Notes under the pieces: model-generated | Told to the model about the DNA's origin: nothing | Database searches by the model: none | The model's input: only the letters and a program-made list of their open reading frames with translations | NCBI GenBank assembly: GCA_018646625.1 | Contig: JABGUJ010000002.1 | Coordinates: 164,843 to 228,842 of the forward strand | Length of the DNA stretch: 64,000 nucleotides | Reading direction: 5' to 3' | DNA from: Candidatus Woesearchaeota archaeon | GTDB taxonomy: Archaea > Nanobdellota > Nanobdellia > Woesearchaeales > JABGUJ01 | Made by a program: the position numbers and the translations under genes | Shown here: positions 25,375 to 35,200 of the stretch, piece after piece | Position numbering within the stretch: position 1 is the first letter of the stretch | How the letters are laid out: every line of letters starts with the position of its first letter

Positions 25375-26541
25375 ATGAAATTATTACATACATCAACATT
25401 GGTTGTTCTGCTTGCGGTCTTGCTTTTAGCGGGATGTAATCAGATCAGTGAGACTAATTGTGATCATCCGTATATTCTTGTAGGGACTAGCTGCTGCTTG
25501 GATGTTAATGAAAATAGTGTGTGCGATGATCATGAAGAAAATATGTTGGTGTTAGTTGAACCAGAGATGGAAATAGTGGATGAACCTGTTGTTGAAGAAA
25601 CTGAAGAGGTTGAAGAAGAAATTCCTGATTATTTTTCTCAAACATATCAAGCACCTGTAGACGAAGTGGTGGATGAGAAACAGTATGATGTTGTTGATAC
25701 TGTAATTGAGGAAACTAGTGTTCCTGCTTCAGGCATGTTGAAGATGCACATTCTTGATATAGAAAATAGCAGAGGTCAAAGTGTTGTAGTAGAAACTCCT
25801 TCTGGAGATCTTATTTTGATTGATACTGCTATGAAAACATACGGATCAGTTATTGAAAGGTTCCTGAAAGGATCACTTAATGCCAATGCAATTGATTTGT
25901 TAATTATTAGCAGCATTGATGATAACCTTATTGGTGGTTATGATATCTTAAGAACTGAGTTCCCTGTTGGTTTACTAGTAGACAATGGTGCGGTTTCAAA
26001 CACCTTCCAATACTATAAATACGATATGTATGCTAGATCGGGAAATTATGATAAGATAGACCAAGATTCAGTATTTGAGTTTGATGACGGAGTTAACGTA
26101 GAACTTCTTGTTTCTTATGATACGTTATCACAAAGCAAGATGGATTCAACTGATTCTATTGTTGTGAGAATAACATATGGAGATGTTGCTTACCTTATTA
26201 TGACTGATTGTGTTGGTATTTGTGAAACAGAGATACTTAATACTGCAGAAGTTAAAGCAGATGTTATTGTTCTGGCAGATCACGGGGATGCTGATGGAGC
26301 AAAAGCCAACTTCTTGGATACTGTCGCACCTAAATATGCGTCTGTAGCGAAGATCAAGGGGTTACCGGCCAAGACCAGATACCGGCTAGATAATGCAGGA
26401 ATAAAGTGGTACAATACTTTTGATTATGGTATTGTGACTTTCTCTACTGATGGCACTTCAGTCTCAGTAGACAATGCCAAGTTAGTAGATCCTGGTTCGC
26501 TCTATAAACCAGAGGTCAAGACTGCGGATAAATATTACTAA
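25375..26541 (+). CDS. Lipoprotein with degenerate ComEC-like metallo-beta-lactamase domain
   Basis: The N-terminus LLAVLLLAGCNQ has a perfect lipobox (LAGC). The third CCLD module (DHPYILVGTSCCLDVNEN), an acidic linker, and from about residue 120 a ComEC-type MBL fold follow (MLKMHILDIENSRGQSVVVE; GDLILIDTA). The metal site HxHxDH is replaced by SSIDDNLIGG, while a later DHGDADGAKANFLD recalls the ComEC HHG motif. Metal hydrolysis is therefore doubtful; a binding role is more likely. It overlaps nothing and closes the exported-protein cluster. Confidence 0.75.
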   Translation: MKLLHTSTLVVLLAVLLLAGCNQISETNCDHPYILVGTSCCLDVNENSVCDDHEENMLVLVEPEMEIVDEPVVEETEEVEEEIPDYFSQTYQAPVDEVVDEKQYDVVDTVIEETSVPASGMLKMHILDIENSRGQSVVVETPSGDLILIDTAMKTYGSVIERFLKGSLNANAIDLLIISSIDDNLIGGYDILRTEFPVGLLVDNGAVSNTFQYYKYDMYARSGNYDKIDQDSVFEFDDGVNVELLVSYDTLSQSKMDSTDSIVVRITYGDVAYLIMTDCVGICETEILNTAEVKADVIVLADHGDADGAKANFLDTVAPKYASVAKIKGLPAKTRYRLDNAGIKWYNTFDYGIVTFSTDGTSVSVDNAKLVDPGSLYKPEVKTADKYY

Positions 26542-26666
26542 ATGACGTAATATGAGGATAGTAGCCATTGTCTCAGCACCGAAACCTTTAAATATGACCT
26601 GGTAATGTATAGGGGTAGGCGTTCTAATGATTAAAATGAATAATTCTAGAAGAGTGTTGATTAAAC

Positions 26667-27320
26667 ATGACATCAGATAATCTAAGTAAAGAAGGAAGGA
26701 TGAAAACTGGCACTACTACGGTATGTGTTAAGTGTAAAGACGGTATTGTTTTGGCAGCAGATAAAAGAGCAACTGCAGGCCACATGATAGCAGACAAAAG
26801 AGCTAAGAAGATACATATAGTATCCGATGATATGGCCCTGACAATCGCAGGAATGGTTTCTGATGCGCAGCTTTTAACTAAGCTAATAAGAGCAGAAATC
26901 AAATTGAAATCACTGAGAGTTGACAGATCAACTACAGTAAAAGAAGCTGCTAATATTCTAGCAGGAATGAATTATAATAATATAAGGACACCAAGTATGG
27001 TTCCAGGTATTGTTGGATTTCTATTTGCAGGACATGATGAAGAAAAAGGATTCACTGCATACAACATAGGAATTGACGGTAGTATTTCTGAGATTGTTGA
27101 TTACGAAAGTGATGGATCAGGATCTCCTTTTGCATTAGGTGCTCTTGAGAATTTGTACAAAAAGGATCTTTCAATTAAAGAGGGAGTTGAGATTGCTACG
27201 AGAGCTATTAGCACAGCATTACAAAGAGATAGTGCATCAGGTAATGGCTTGAATGTGGTTACAATAACCAAAGAAGGTGCAAAACTAATACTTGAAAAAG
27301 ATATTGAAACAAAGCTTTGA
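26667..27320 (+). CDS. psmB: Proteasome beta subunit
   Basis: This catalytic subunit of the 20S proteasome has a 15-residue propeptide cut at KTG|TTTV, exposing Thr16 (mature Thr1). Asp32 (mature Asp17) and Lys48 (mature Lys33) are present, as is the SDGSGSPFALG loop, so it should be active. The 217-residue length is normal. A TATA-like CTTTAAATA is at 26586-26594, giving a leader of about 50 bases. The alpha subunit is not in the window. Confidence 0.96.
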   Translation: MTSDNLSKEGRMKTGTTTVCVKCKDGIVLAADKRATAGHMIADKRAKKIHIVSDDMALTIAGMVSDAQLLTKLIRAEIKLKSLRVDRSTTVKEAANILAGMNYNNIRTPSMVPGIVGFLFAGHDEEKGFTAYNIGIDGSISEIVDYESDGSGSPFALGALENLYKKDLSIKEGVEIATRAISTALQRDSASGNGLNVVTITKEGAKLILEKDIETKL

Positions 27321-27330
27321 TTTGATCGTG

Positions 27331-27372
27331 TTTTCTAAATTAAAGTTTATTTATTTTTATTAGGCTTTTTTG
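27331..27372 (+). terminator. T-rich termination region after psmB
   Basis: Successive T-runs (TTTTCT, TTTATTTATTTTTA, CTTTTTTG) follow the psmB stop, before the next gene's start. This is an archaeal oligo-T terminator, possibly overlapping the promoter of the aCPSF1 gene (TTTTATTTAAA just before its ATG). Confidence 0.55.
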
Positions 27373-27392
27373 TTACGAGGTTTTTATTTAAA

Positions 27393-29285
27393 ATGGCAGA
27401 TATATTAAAAGAAATACTTAAAGAATTACCATCAGATAACATAAGTGATGCGGCTTATGAAGGCGCAAACATTGTATTGTATACAAAGAAAAAAGACTTT
27501 TTCTTTTCGCCAGGCGACATAATTAAGGGGCTAGTTGATAAATATAAGAAGAGAGTAGAACTTAGACCAGATCCTGCCATTACGCTTAAAGCAGAAGAAA
27601 CTGAAAAAATCATACTGAAATTGTTGCCAAAAGAAGCAAAGGCATCCAATATACTATTCGATCATCAAAGAAGTCAAGTTATTATTGAAGCAGAGAAGCC
27701 AGGCCTTGCAATTGGTAAACAAGGAAGTATTCTAAGAGAGATTAGAGAGAAAACACTATGGATTCCTACTATTAGAAGAATGCCTGCAATAAGAAGTCAA
27801 CTTATCGAAAGCATAAGGAATGTGTTGTATGATAATTCTAATGAAAGAAGACGATTCTTGAATAAAGTCGGACATAGAGTCTACGACGGTTGGCTGAGAG
27901 GCAAAAAAAACGAATGGGTGAGAATAACTTATCTAGGCGGTGGAAGAAGTGTTGGTAAAAGTTGCATACTACTCCAAACTCCAGAATCCAGAATTCTACT
28001 AGACTGTGGAATTGATATTGCAAATAACGATGATGCATACCCTTTCTTAGAATGTCCCGAGTTTAGGATTAATGAACTGGATGCAGTTATTGTTACGCAC
28101 TCCCACTTAGATCACTGCGGTTGTGTACCGTTGTTGTTTAAGTATGGATACAAAGGACCGATATATTGTACTTCTCCAACAAGAGATGTTATGGCTTTGC
28201 TGCAACTAGACTTTGTTAAGATACAAGTTAATTCAGGTCAAGATCCAATTTATACTAGTACTGAAGTCGAACAAATGGTTAAGCACACAATTACTTTGAA
28301 TTATGAAGAAGTTACCGATATAACTCCAGATGTGAGAATTACACTGTATGATGCAGGCCATATTCTTGGTTCATCTATGATTCATATGCACATAGGTAAT
28401 GGTTTACACAACTTATTGTATTCAGGTGATATGAAGTATGGTAAGACTTTGTTGTTAGATCAAGCACACACTAAGTTCCCCAGACTAGAGACTTTAATGA
28501 TTGAGTCGACTTATGGAGGAAGAGATAACGTTTTGCCGCCTAAGACTGAGAGTGATGAAGGACTAGGACAAATAATGGCCGAGACTGTTAAACGAGGCGG
28601 AAAAGCTTTGGTTCCAGTATTAGGTGTAGGTAGAGCTCAAGAAGTTATGTTAATCATTGACAAACTGATTAAGGATAAGAAAATTGATCGAATTCCAGTT
28701 TATATTGATGGTATGGTGTACGACGTTACTGCAATCCATACAGCATATCCAGAATTTCTAAATAAAAATTTGAGAAAACAAATATTCCATAAAGATCAGA
28801 ATCCATTCTTATCTGATGTATTTAGCAGAGTTGGATCTGCAAAAGAGAGAAGGCAAATAATCGAAGAGAAAGGCGCTTGCGTAATTGTCGCTACATCAGG
28901 TATGCTTGTTGGCGGAGCGTCTGTCGAATATCTAAAAGCTCTTGCAGATAATCCTAAGAATTCTTTAGTATTCGTAAACTATCAAGGAGCTGGTTCTTTA
29001 GGTAGAAGAATCCAAATGGGTGAAAAGGATATTAACATGGGTAATACAGCTAAACCTGACATGATGCATGTTAAAATGGAAATCCATGTTGTAGAAGGAT
29101 TTAGTGGTCACTCAGATAGAAATCAGTTAATGAACTTTGTTGCTAGATGCGAGCCAAGACCTAGAAAAGTTATAGTTAACCACGGCGAGAGTTCGAGATG
29201 TTTAGATCTTGCTAGTTCAATGCATAAACAATACAGAGTTGAGACTGTAGCACCTAGGAACTTAGAAGCAATTAGAATTAGATAG
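27393..29285 (+). CDS. aCPSF1/FttA: KH-domain beta-CASP ribonuclease and termination factor
   Basis: The 630-residue protein has the full archaeal CPSF1 layout: two N-terminal KH domains (to about residue 145; GLAIGKQGSILREI is a KH GxxG loop), a metallo-beta-lactamase domain (VTHSHLDHCG, LYSGDMKYG) and a beta-CASP insertion (GVGRAQEVM, TSGMLVGG), ending with EGFSGHSDR and VNHGE. This enzyme cuts nascent RNA at U-rich ends and ends transcription. All metal ligands are present. It follows psmB with a short T-rich gap. Confidence 0.95.
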   Translation: MADILKEILKELPSDNISDAAYEGANIVLYTKKKDFFFSPGDIIKGLVDKYKKRVELRPDPAITLKAEETEKIILKLLPKEAKASNILFDHQRSQVIIEAEKPGLAIGKQGSILREIREKTLWIPTIRRMPAIRSQLIESIRNVLYDNSNERRRFLNKVGHRVYDGWLRGKKNEWVRITYLGGGRSVGKSCILLQTPESRILLDCGIDIANNDDAYPFLECPEFRINELDAVIVTHSHLDHCGCVPLLFKYGYKGPIYCTSPTRDVMALLQLDFVKIQVNSGQDPIYTSTEVEQMVKHTITLNYEEVTDITPDVRITLYDAGHILGSSMIHMHIGNGLHNLLYSGDMKYGKTLLLDQAHTKFPRLETLMIESTYGGRDNVLPPKTESDEGLGQIMAETVKRGGKALVPVLGVGRAQEVMLIIDKLIKDKKIDRIPVYIDGMVYDVTAIHTAYPEFLNKNLRKQIFHKDQNPFLSDVFSRVGSAKERRQIIEEKGACVIVATSGMLVGGASVEYLKALADNPKNSLVFVNYQGAGSLGRRIQMGEKDINMGNTAKPDMMHVKMEIHVVEGFSGHSDRNQLMNFVARCEPRPRKVIVNHGESSRCLDLASSMHKQYRVETVAPRNLEAIRIR

Positions 29286-29286
29286 T

Positions 29287-29757
29287 TTATTTGTGAACTA
29301 TCTCGACGTATTCTGGTGTAAAGTATATTTCTATATCTTTCTTTTTTGAAAATAGTTCTATCTCTTCAGAGTGAGCATCACAAACTTCCCTTATGTCACA
29401 TTTAGAACATACTTTCTTTCGTACTAAGTCCTTCTTATACCAATACTTGCATGGAACCTGGAACAGCCAAGTTAGCTTTCTACCAATATCAGATGATTTA
29501 TCATAAACTTTAGTTTTGAAATGTTCTTCATCAATTAATCTACCAACAGTTTTACACATGTCGCACATGAATGTTTTACCTTTTTCATGGCTTTTGTATA
29601 TCTTTGCAGCTTTTTTACACTTAGGACATTCAATTTCTTCACCGTGCCACTTGTGTTCTTTCATGGTAACATAATCACAATTAGGACAAACTATTGATGC
29701 TTTATCTTCAATACAGTCAAAACCGCATTTGGGACACTTAGGTGTTTTCTCTGTCAT
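29287..29757 (-). CDS. Zinc-ribbon protein at the end of the surface-protein operon
   Basis: The 156-residue protein has paired CxxC ribbons: CPKC...CPNC (N-terminus), CPKC...CDMC (middle) and CSKCDIREVC, the last perhaps an extra metal or Fe-S site. It is cytoplasmic. Ribbons of this kind bind nucleic acid or act as protein adaptors. Its ATG overlaps the stop of the 831-residue surface-protein gene by 4 bases, so it belongs to that operon, an odd place for a cytoplasmic factor. It converges with the aCPSF1 gene. Confidence 0.65.
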   Translation of the reverse strand: MTEKTPKCPKCGFDCIEDKASIVCPNCDYVTMKEHKWHGEEIECPKCKKAAKIYKSHEKGKTFMCDMCKTVGRLIDEEHFKTKVYDKSSDIGRKLTWLFQVPCKYWYKKDLVRKKVCSKCDIREVCDAHSEEIELFSKKKDIEIYFTPEYVEIVHK

Positions 29758-32249
29758 CTCATTAATCCCTCGTCAATTTCAGCAGCTGTTAAGTATTTAT
29801 TAAATATTCTTAACTCGTCGATTGTCCCATCTAATGGTTTGTCTTCACCATTAACTGAAAGCTTGTTTCCTATTCCTATTTTATTATTAAGAGTGAACCC
29901 CGGATTAACAATCTCTTGTTCTTTGGCAACTTGGTTGTCTACCACCAAACTCATCATGTCTGCTAGAACATCCCATCTGAATACAACCAATTTAAATTCT
30001 GTTGTCCAAGTTGAATCTAATGGATATTCAAGCAAATTGTCTTTCAGTTGTATGTGTAGCTTCGAGTCTTCTACGAATATTTTAAGATCTCCTCTGTCAG
30101 AGAAGATGTAATGTATTCCAGAAAGATCATTGAATTTTACCCAAAATGAGACCGTACCGATCATTCTGGTTAGCACATCATGCGGAAAACTGTCTTTAAC
30201 TAAATACGCATCTCCAGTTATTGTTGCCCCGTTCACAACTTTAGCAGGATTGTATGATATGGTGTTGGCACCTAAAGGCACCAGATCGATGTCGTTTCCG
30301 TCATAGATACAAACTTCATCCTGATCAAATGAACAATATAGTACTTCCCCATCTAAACTACCCATAAAGAGATCATCCCCGACGAAAAATGAAGGAAATA
30401 CTTGTCCCGTTAAGCTCACATAAGGGTTAATTGTCGGATTGGATAATTCAGCAATACTATATTTTATAACTTCAATTCCTGATGAAACTAAATCAGATTC
30501 GCTAATTTGGTTAACGTTACCCACCAAGTAAACTCTGTACAGATTGTTAGCAGGATCTAAAACAGAATCATAATTACCAGTCCACACACTTGCATCAATA
30601 TATAATACAGGAGCATTAATGAACGAACCATATAGTGCAGCCAAGAGTTGTAGCTGTTCGGTGTCTTGATCTCCGTTCGCATCTCGCTCGACAATAACAA
30701 CTTCTTCGAATGTTTCCCAATAATTCACAATATTACTATAAGTTACAGGTGTAGGAGCTATGTGTCCATAAATGGGATCATCCTGCACAACAGTTGGCAC
30801 CCCTTTAGAATGGGTGAACCAATATAAAAGATTAGAGCCATGTTTACTCATCATTTCGTCAAGATGCCAGTCGACAATATTTGCACTAAATCCAAAATAT
30901 GCATAGTAATTATATTTCCTCATTTCTGTCTGAGTATAATCATTCCAAGTTGCAATAGGAATCAGAGTTAACAAATCTGGAAGTTGTTCATTTTTGTAAA
31001 TCATAAATACAGGATCTTCGGAATATTTCGTTTCGTCTTTAATATTAGGAGATCTTACACTTACTTCGACTGTTGATTCATCTGAAACGCCCTCATCATT
31101 AGTTACTGTTAGCGTTACAGGATATAATCCAGGCATGGAGTAGCTATATGTAAATTGATCTAGGTCTTTTGTTTCGCCATCACCTAAAGTCCAGACATAG
31201 TCTAAGTCATCATCTTTCGCGTCATAACTCTGCGAACCGTTAAAAACAATAAATTCCGAATGTTTGTACAAATCTTCATTTAATGGAGAAGAAATTATTG
31301 CGGTTGGCCTTCCAGGCAAAAACACAGCATACTTACCAAATTCAGCGATAGTTGACTCCGGTGTCGCCAGATTGATCTTTTTGTCAATGTCGGTTGCCAG
31401 AGGTAACCATTTATCTTGAGAAGTATCAAAATGTTTTAGTATTAACGATTTTTCGTCAACCCCCTTAGGTACAAGAGCTTCTTTGAATTTAAGTTTAAAA
31501 TTCAGATCTCCTACTAATAACAAAGTATCTTCAGGGGTTATTCGGTGCACTTCGCTAGCCAGATCAGGAGATGATGATTTGGTGGCCTCCAGACATACGT
31601 TAGCTTTTTTAGCATTTTGTGGAAATTGCAGTCTTGTCCCCTCAGGTATTTGTAGAGAAGCAGAACCAGTCTCAAGATAAGTATAATCTTTCGTCGCACC
31701 ATTACTATCTAATTGAACATCTTTACAACTTCTGAATACTGTATTAATTTGAGTACAAGTTCCTTTACCCTCTACGTTAAGAGCAAGTTTTTTTGTCTTA
31801 GGTATTTCATAACAGTCAAAATAAGGATAGTCTTGGTAACAAAAATCACCAACAAACATTGAATTTAAGAATTCTCCATCTTCGTAAAGAAATACATTTT
31901 TTTGTACATTTGCAAGTAAACTATTCTTAATAATAGGATAACCTTCTATCACAGGGCTATCTAAAATATCTAGTCTGTGAAATAAGTCTAGAATACATAC
32001 TTCGTTAACATTCTCTTGTATAGTTAGTTCTTCGTTTCTTGCAGAAGCATAATCGTCAGTCATTGTATCAGTAATTGCCCTCATGTCGGAAGAAAACTTA
32101 ACAACATCAATTGAAATCCCACTCGTTCTAATTGATTTTAACGAAGTTAATGCAAAATAAAGAAGAATTATAATTACAAACGCAGCTATTAGAAATCTAA
32201 CTAGCTTTTTGGCCTCAACATTTGCATTTTTGTTTCTGAAAACATTCAT
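29754..32249 (-). CDS. Large surface protein with PKD and LamG-type domains
   Basis: The 831-residue protein has an N-terminal membrane anchor (about residues 15-33, LIAAFVIIILLYFALTSL) and a long ectodomain. A PKD domain is clear near residues 315-400 (FNGSQSYDAKDDDLDYVW, LGDGETKD). A middle region with VYLVGNVNQISESDLVSSG recalls cell-wall-binding repeat 2. The C-terminal 170 residues are LamG/concanavalin-like, ending in GTIDELRIFNKYLT. These bind sugars or proteins. It starts 7 bases after the giant gene, with which it probably forms a complex at the cell surface. Confidence 0.75.
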   Translation of the reverse strand: MNVFRNKNANVEAKKLVRFLIAAFVIIILLYFALTSLKSIRTSGISIDVVKFSSDMRAITDTMTDDYASARNEELTIQENVNEVCILDLFHRLDILDSPVIEGYPIIKNSLLANVQKNVFLYEDGEFLNSMFVGDFCYQDYPYFDCYEIPKTKKLALNVEGKGTCTQINTVFRSCKDVQLDSNGATKDYTYLETGSASLQIPEGTRLQFPQNAKKANVCLEATKSSSPDLASEVHRITPEDTLLLVGDLNFKLKFKEALVPKGVDEKSLILKHFDTSQDKWLPLATDIDKKINLATPESTIAEFGKYAVFLPGRPTAIISSPLNEDLYKHSEFIVFNGSQSYDAKDDDLDYVWTLGDGETKDLDQFTYSYSMPGLYPVTLTVTNDEGVSDESTVEVSVRSPNIKDETKYSEDPVFMIYKNEQLPDLLTLIPIATWNDYTQTEMRKYNYYAYFGFSANIVDWHLDEMMSKHGSNLLYWFTHSKGVPTVVQDDPIYGHIAPTPVTYSNIVNYWETFEEVVIVERDANGDQDTEQLQLLAALYGSFINAPVLYIDASVWTGNYDSVLDPANNLYRVYLVGNVNQISESDLVSSGIEVIKYSIAELSNPTINPYVSLTGQVFPSFFVGDDLFMGSLDGEVLYCSFDQDEVCIYDGNDIDLVPLGANTISYNPAKVVNGATITGDAYLVKDSFPHDVLTRMIGTVSFWVKFNDLSGIHYIFSDRGDLKIFVEDSKLHIQLKDNLLEYPLDSTWTTEFKLVVFRWDVLADMMSLVVDNQVAKEQEIVNPGFTLNNKIGIGNKLSVNGEDKPLDGTIDELRIFNKYLTAAEIDEGLMR

Positions 32250-32256
32250 TCTACTC

Positions 32257-35200
32257 TTAATCGTCTCTTGTTAGGCTGATGTAGTTAACTAAATCATCAC
32301 CAGTATCTGCAACAAACCAATTACCTTGTACACAAGTACTTGGCATGCCTGACGTTAGAAGTGTGATTATATCAGTTTCACCATCTTGCCAAGTATCTTT
32401 GTTACCGTCATCACCACAACATTTCTTATAGTTTCCAAACGATGTGTCGTCTCTCCAACAACCAGTATCGCCCATATTATTACAAGGGTTAGCTAGCAGT
32501 ACACCACCTTCACTGATTATCCTACAAACTCCTTCAGCATAATCCGCATCGTTTATGTATTCAGCATCCACACAACCTCGCGGATTATCTTGATCTGTTA
32601 TGTACCATGTTTCGGATTCATCATCACCGCAACAAGGCGCGTTATCATGACTAGAACCGTCTATCCAGCAATATGAATCGTATAAATCTTCACAATTTCC
32701 AATATTAATTCCTTGATTAGTACAATATTCGAATGAGTTGTCTCTATCCATCCCAGTTTCATTAATTACACAAGCATACTTCCATTCAGACTTAGACTTA
32801 CCTGGATTGTCAAGCCAGATTGTCTCACCAGCACATTCTTCTTCTGATTGACAAACCTTTCCTGCGTCATCCTCAGCAATAGTCCAGTTTCCAGCAATAG
32901 AATCACAGAAATATACTATGGTTGATTCACTTTGATCTTGACATATTTGATATTCATTATTACATTCGACTTCGTGTTGTTCACAAGGGCTTGCAGCATT
33001 ACAGGTATAAATCTCCCCTTTGTTGCATAATTGTTTTTTATTTGAACTTAAAGCATTATCCCCATCAGGAGTACATTCACCCATACCACCACATGCAACT
33101 GCATTTTCGCAGATCTCATCATCGCAATCAGCAACACCATTGCAATCGTTATCAACACCATCGGTGCAGTTATTGTATTCGGTGGTGCTTAAAGTATAGA
33201 CAAGCGGTATCTTGTTATTAATAGGACAATCGTCACAAGCATCGCCCAGACCATCTTCATCTTGATCTAATTGATCAGTGTTTTGTGTGAGTAAGCAATT
33301 ATCTACATCATCCGCAATCTCATCTTCATCGGAGTCCGTAATACATTCTCCAAAGATAGTACCAACATAATTGCATTTGGAACCACAATATGAACATTCC
33401 GAATCTTCGCATTTGTTCCAAAACCCAGTACCGCATTCTTCACAAGAATTACACATATCATCACAAGCAGGATCTGCAGGGTGTTCTACACCGTCAATCA
33501 TACAGCCCGCAACATCGCAGACACCATCCGCATCGTTATCTAATCCATCGGTGCAAGAGTCTAAATCGTTCTCCACATCACAAACGTCCACAACACCATC
33601 ATTATCTTCATCGTTTAATGTAACATCAATCACAGGATTAATGCAACTATCACAATCATAAACACCATCATGACATTCTTTAACACAGTGATACTGTTCT
33701 ACAAACATTCCATAGTTAGGATCTGAAGAATCAGTCACACAGTATTCCCACAGCTCTTCAGTATTGGTAATCATATCCCAGCTGTCATCAATCTCATAAC
33801 AATATTTGTGCATATCATCTAAATCAATATAGTATGCATCTGTCGGGTCACCTAACTTATAAAAGTCATAATCTCCTTTAGTATTATCGGTTGGCCAGCA
33901 ATCAGAAACATCTGGACTTCCATCGCCATCATAATCAGTTAGAACAGTTTCATCCACTTGACCATTGCAATCGTTATCAACACCATCACCTAATCCACAA
34001 TCAGGCAATTCTTGAGAGCAAGCTAAATCTTCGTAATTAGTATAGCCCATATCAAAAGCAACAGGATCGTGTGTTTTTTGACAGTCGCAACCATCTTCAT
34101 AGTTATTATTTGAATCAAAATAACCATTAAAGCAACTACAATCTATTGTGTAATCAATATCGCAATCAATATTACAACTTGCAGAAGCTCCAGATTCAGA
34201 ACAAGTGTTTAAGCAAGCACACATCATGTTTTTCTCATTGAATGTGTAGGTAGTTTGTCCGCAAGGTGTTGTGTCGAAGTTATCATCACAAGTCGCTTCA
34301 GGCCAAGTACAATCTGCAGAACAAGTAACGACATCATCACTCACCATACTAGCAAGAGTAAAATCATCGATACAATAATTATTGCATGTTTCTGTTTTAG
34401 TATTACTCTCAGTACACTCAGCACCACACACATCTTTTAAGCAAGTGAATCCTGAGTTACATGAAGATATCGAAGTACATGTCTGTTCTGTTGCTCCAAC
34501 CCTGGATCTTAATGAGTCATCTCCTTCGCAAAGTTCGCAAACCATACAACCCGGATCGTTCGCACAATTGCCTAGCGGATTCTGACTACAGCAATCTCCG
34601 CCGCCAACAGTGAGAGTTTGTACATATATCGGGGTTCCTGGCACCTCCGTGGCCATTGTTTCATCTATATAACAAGCAACTGCAGTACTTCCAGCATCCC
34701 CTGAGTTACATTCAAATTTCTTTCTATATTCTCCAGAGTGTTCAATCCAACCAACGAAAGTACATCCAAGATCATCTGCAATCTCTATACTATCCAGGTT
34801 TGGCGCGTTTGCAGTACAGTATACTTCAATAGTTTCACCAGGGCAAGGATTCAATTTAGATACTTCAATTCCAGATAAAGATACTTCACAATCTTCATCA
34901 TTAGGCAACGTGTTTAGACCTTCATAATCTAAAGTACCATCACAATCATTATCTAAACCATCATCACATATAGTCTCGGCAGGCAGTAGTCCGGTACAGT
35001 CTTCCCAACCTTGTGCACCTAAGCAAGTCTTTTCTTCTCCTTGACATTCTCCTTGTTGATTATCACAAAGTTCCATCTCCATATTATAATCATCAGAGTC
35101 TATTCCATCCTTGCAATTATTATCAATACCATCACATACTTCTGCAGCATCAAGATTAATCTGCGCATTAGAATCATCACAATCACCTGCAATAGTAACT

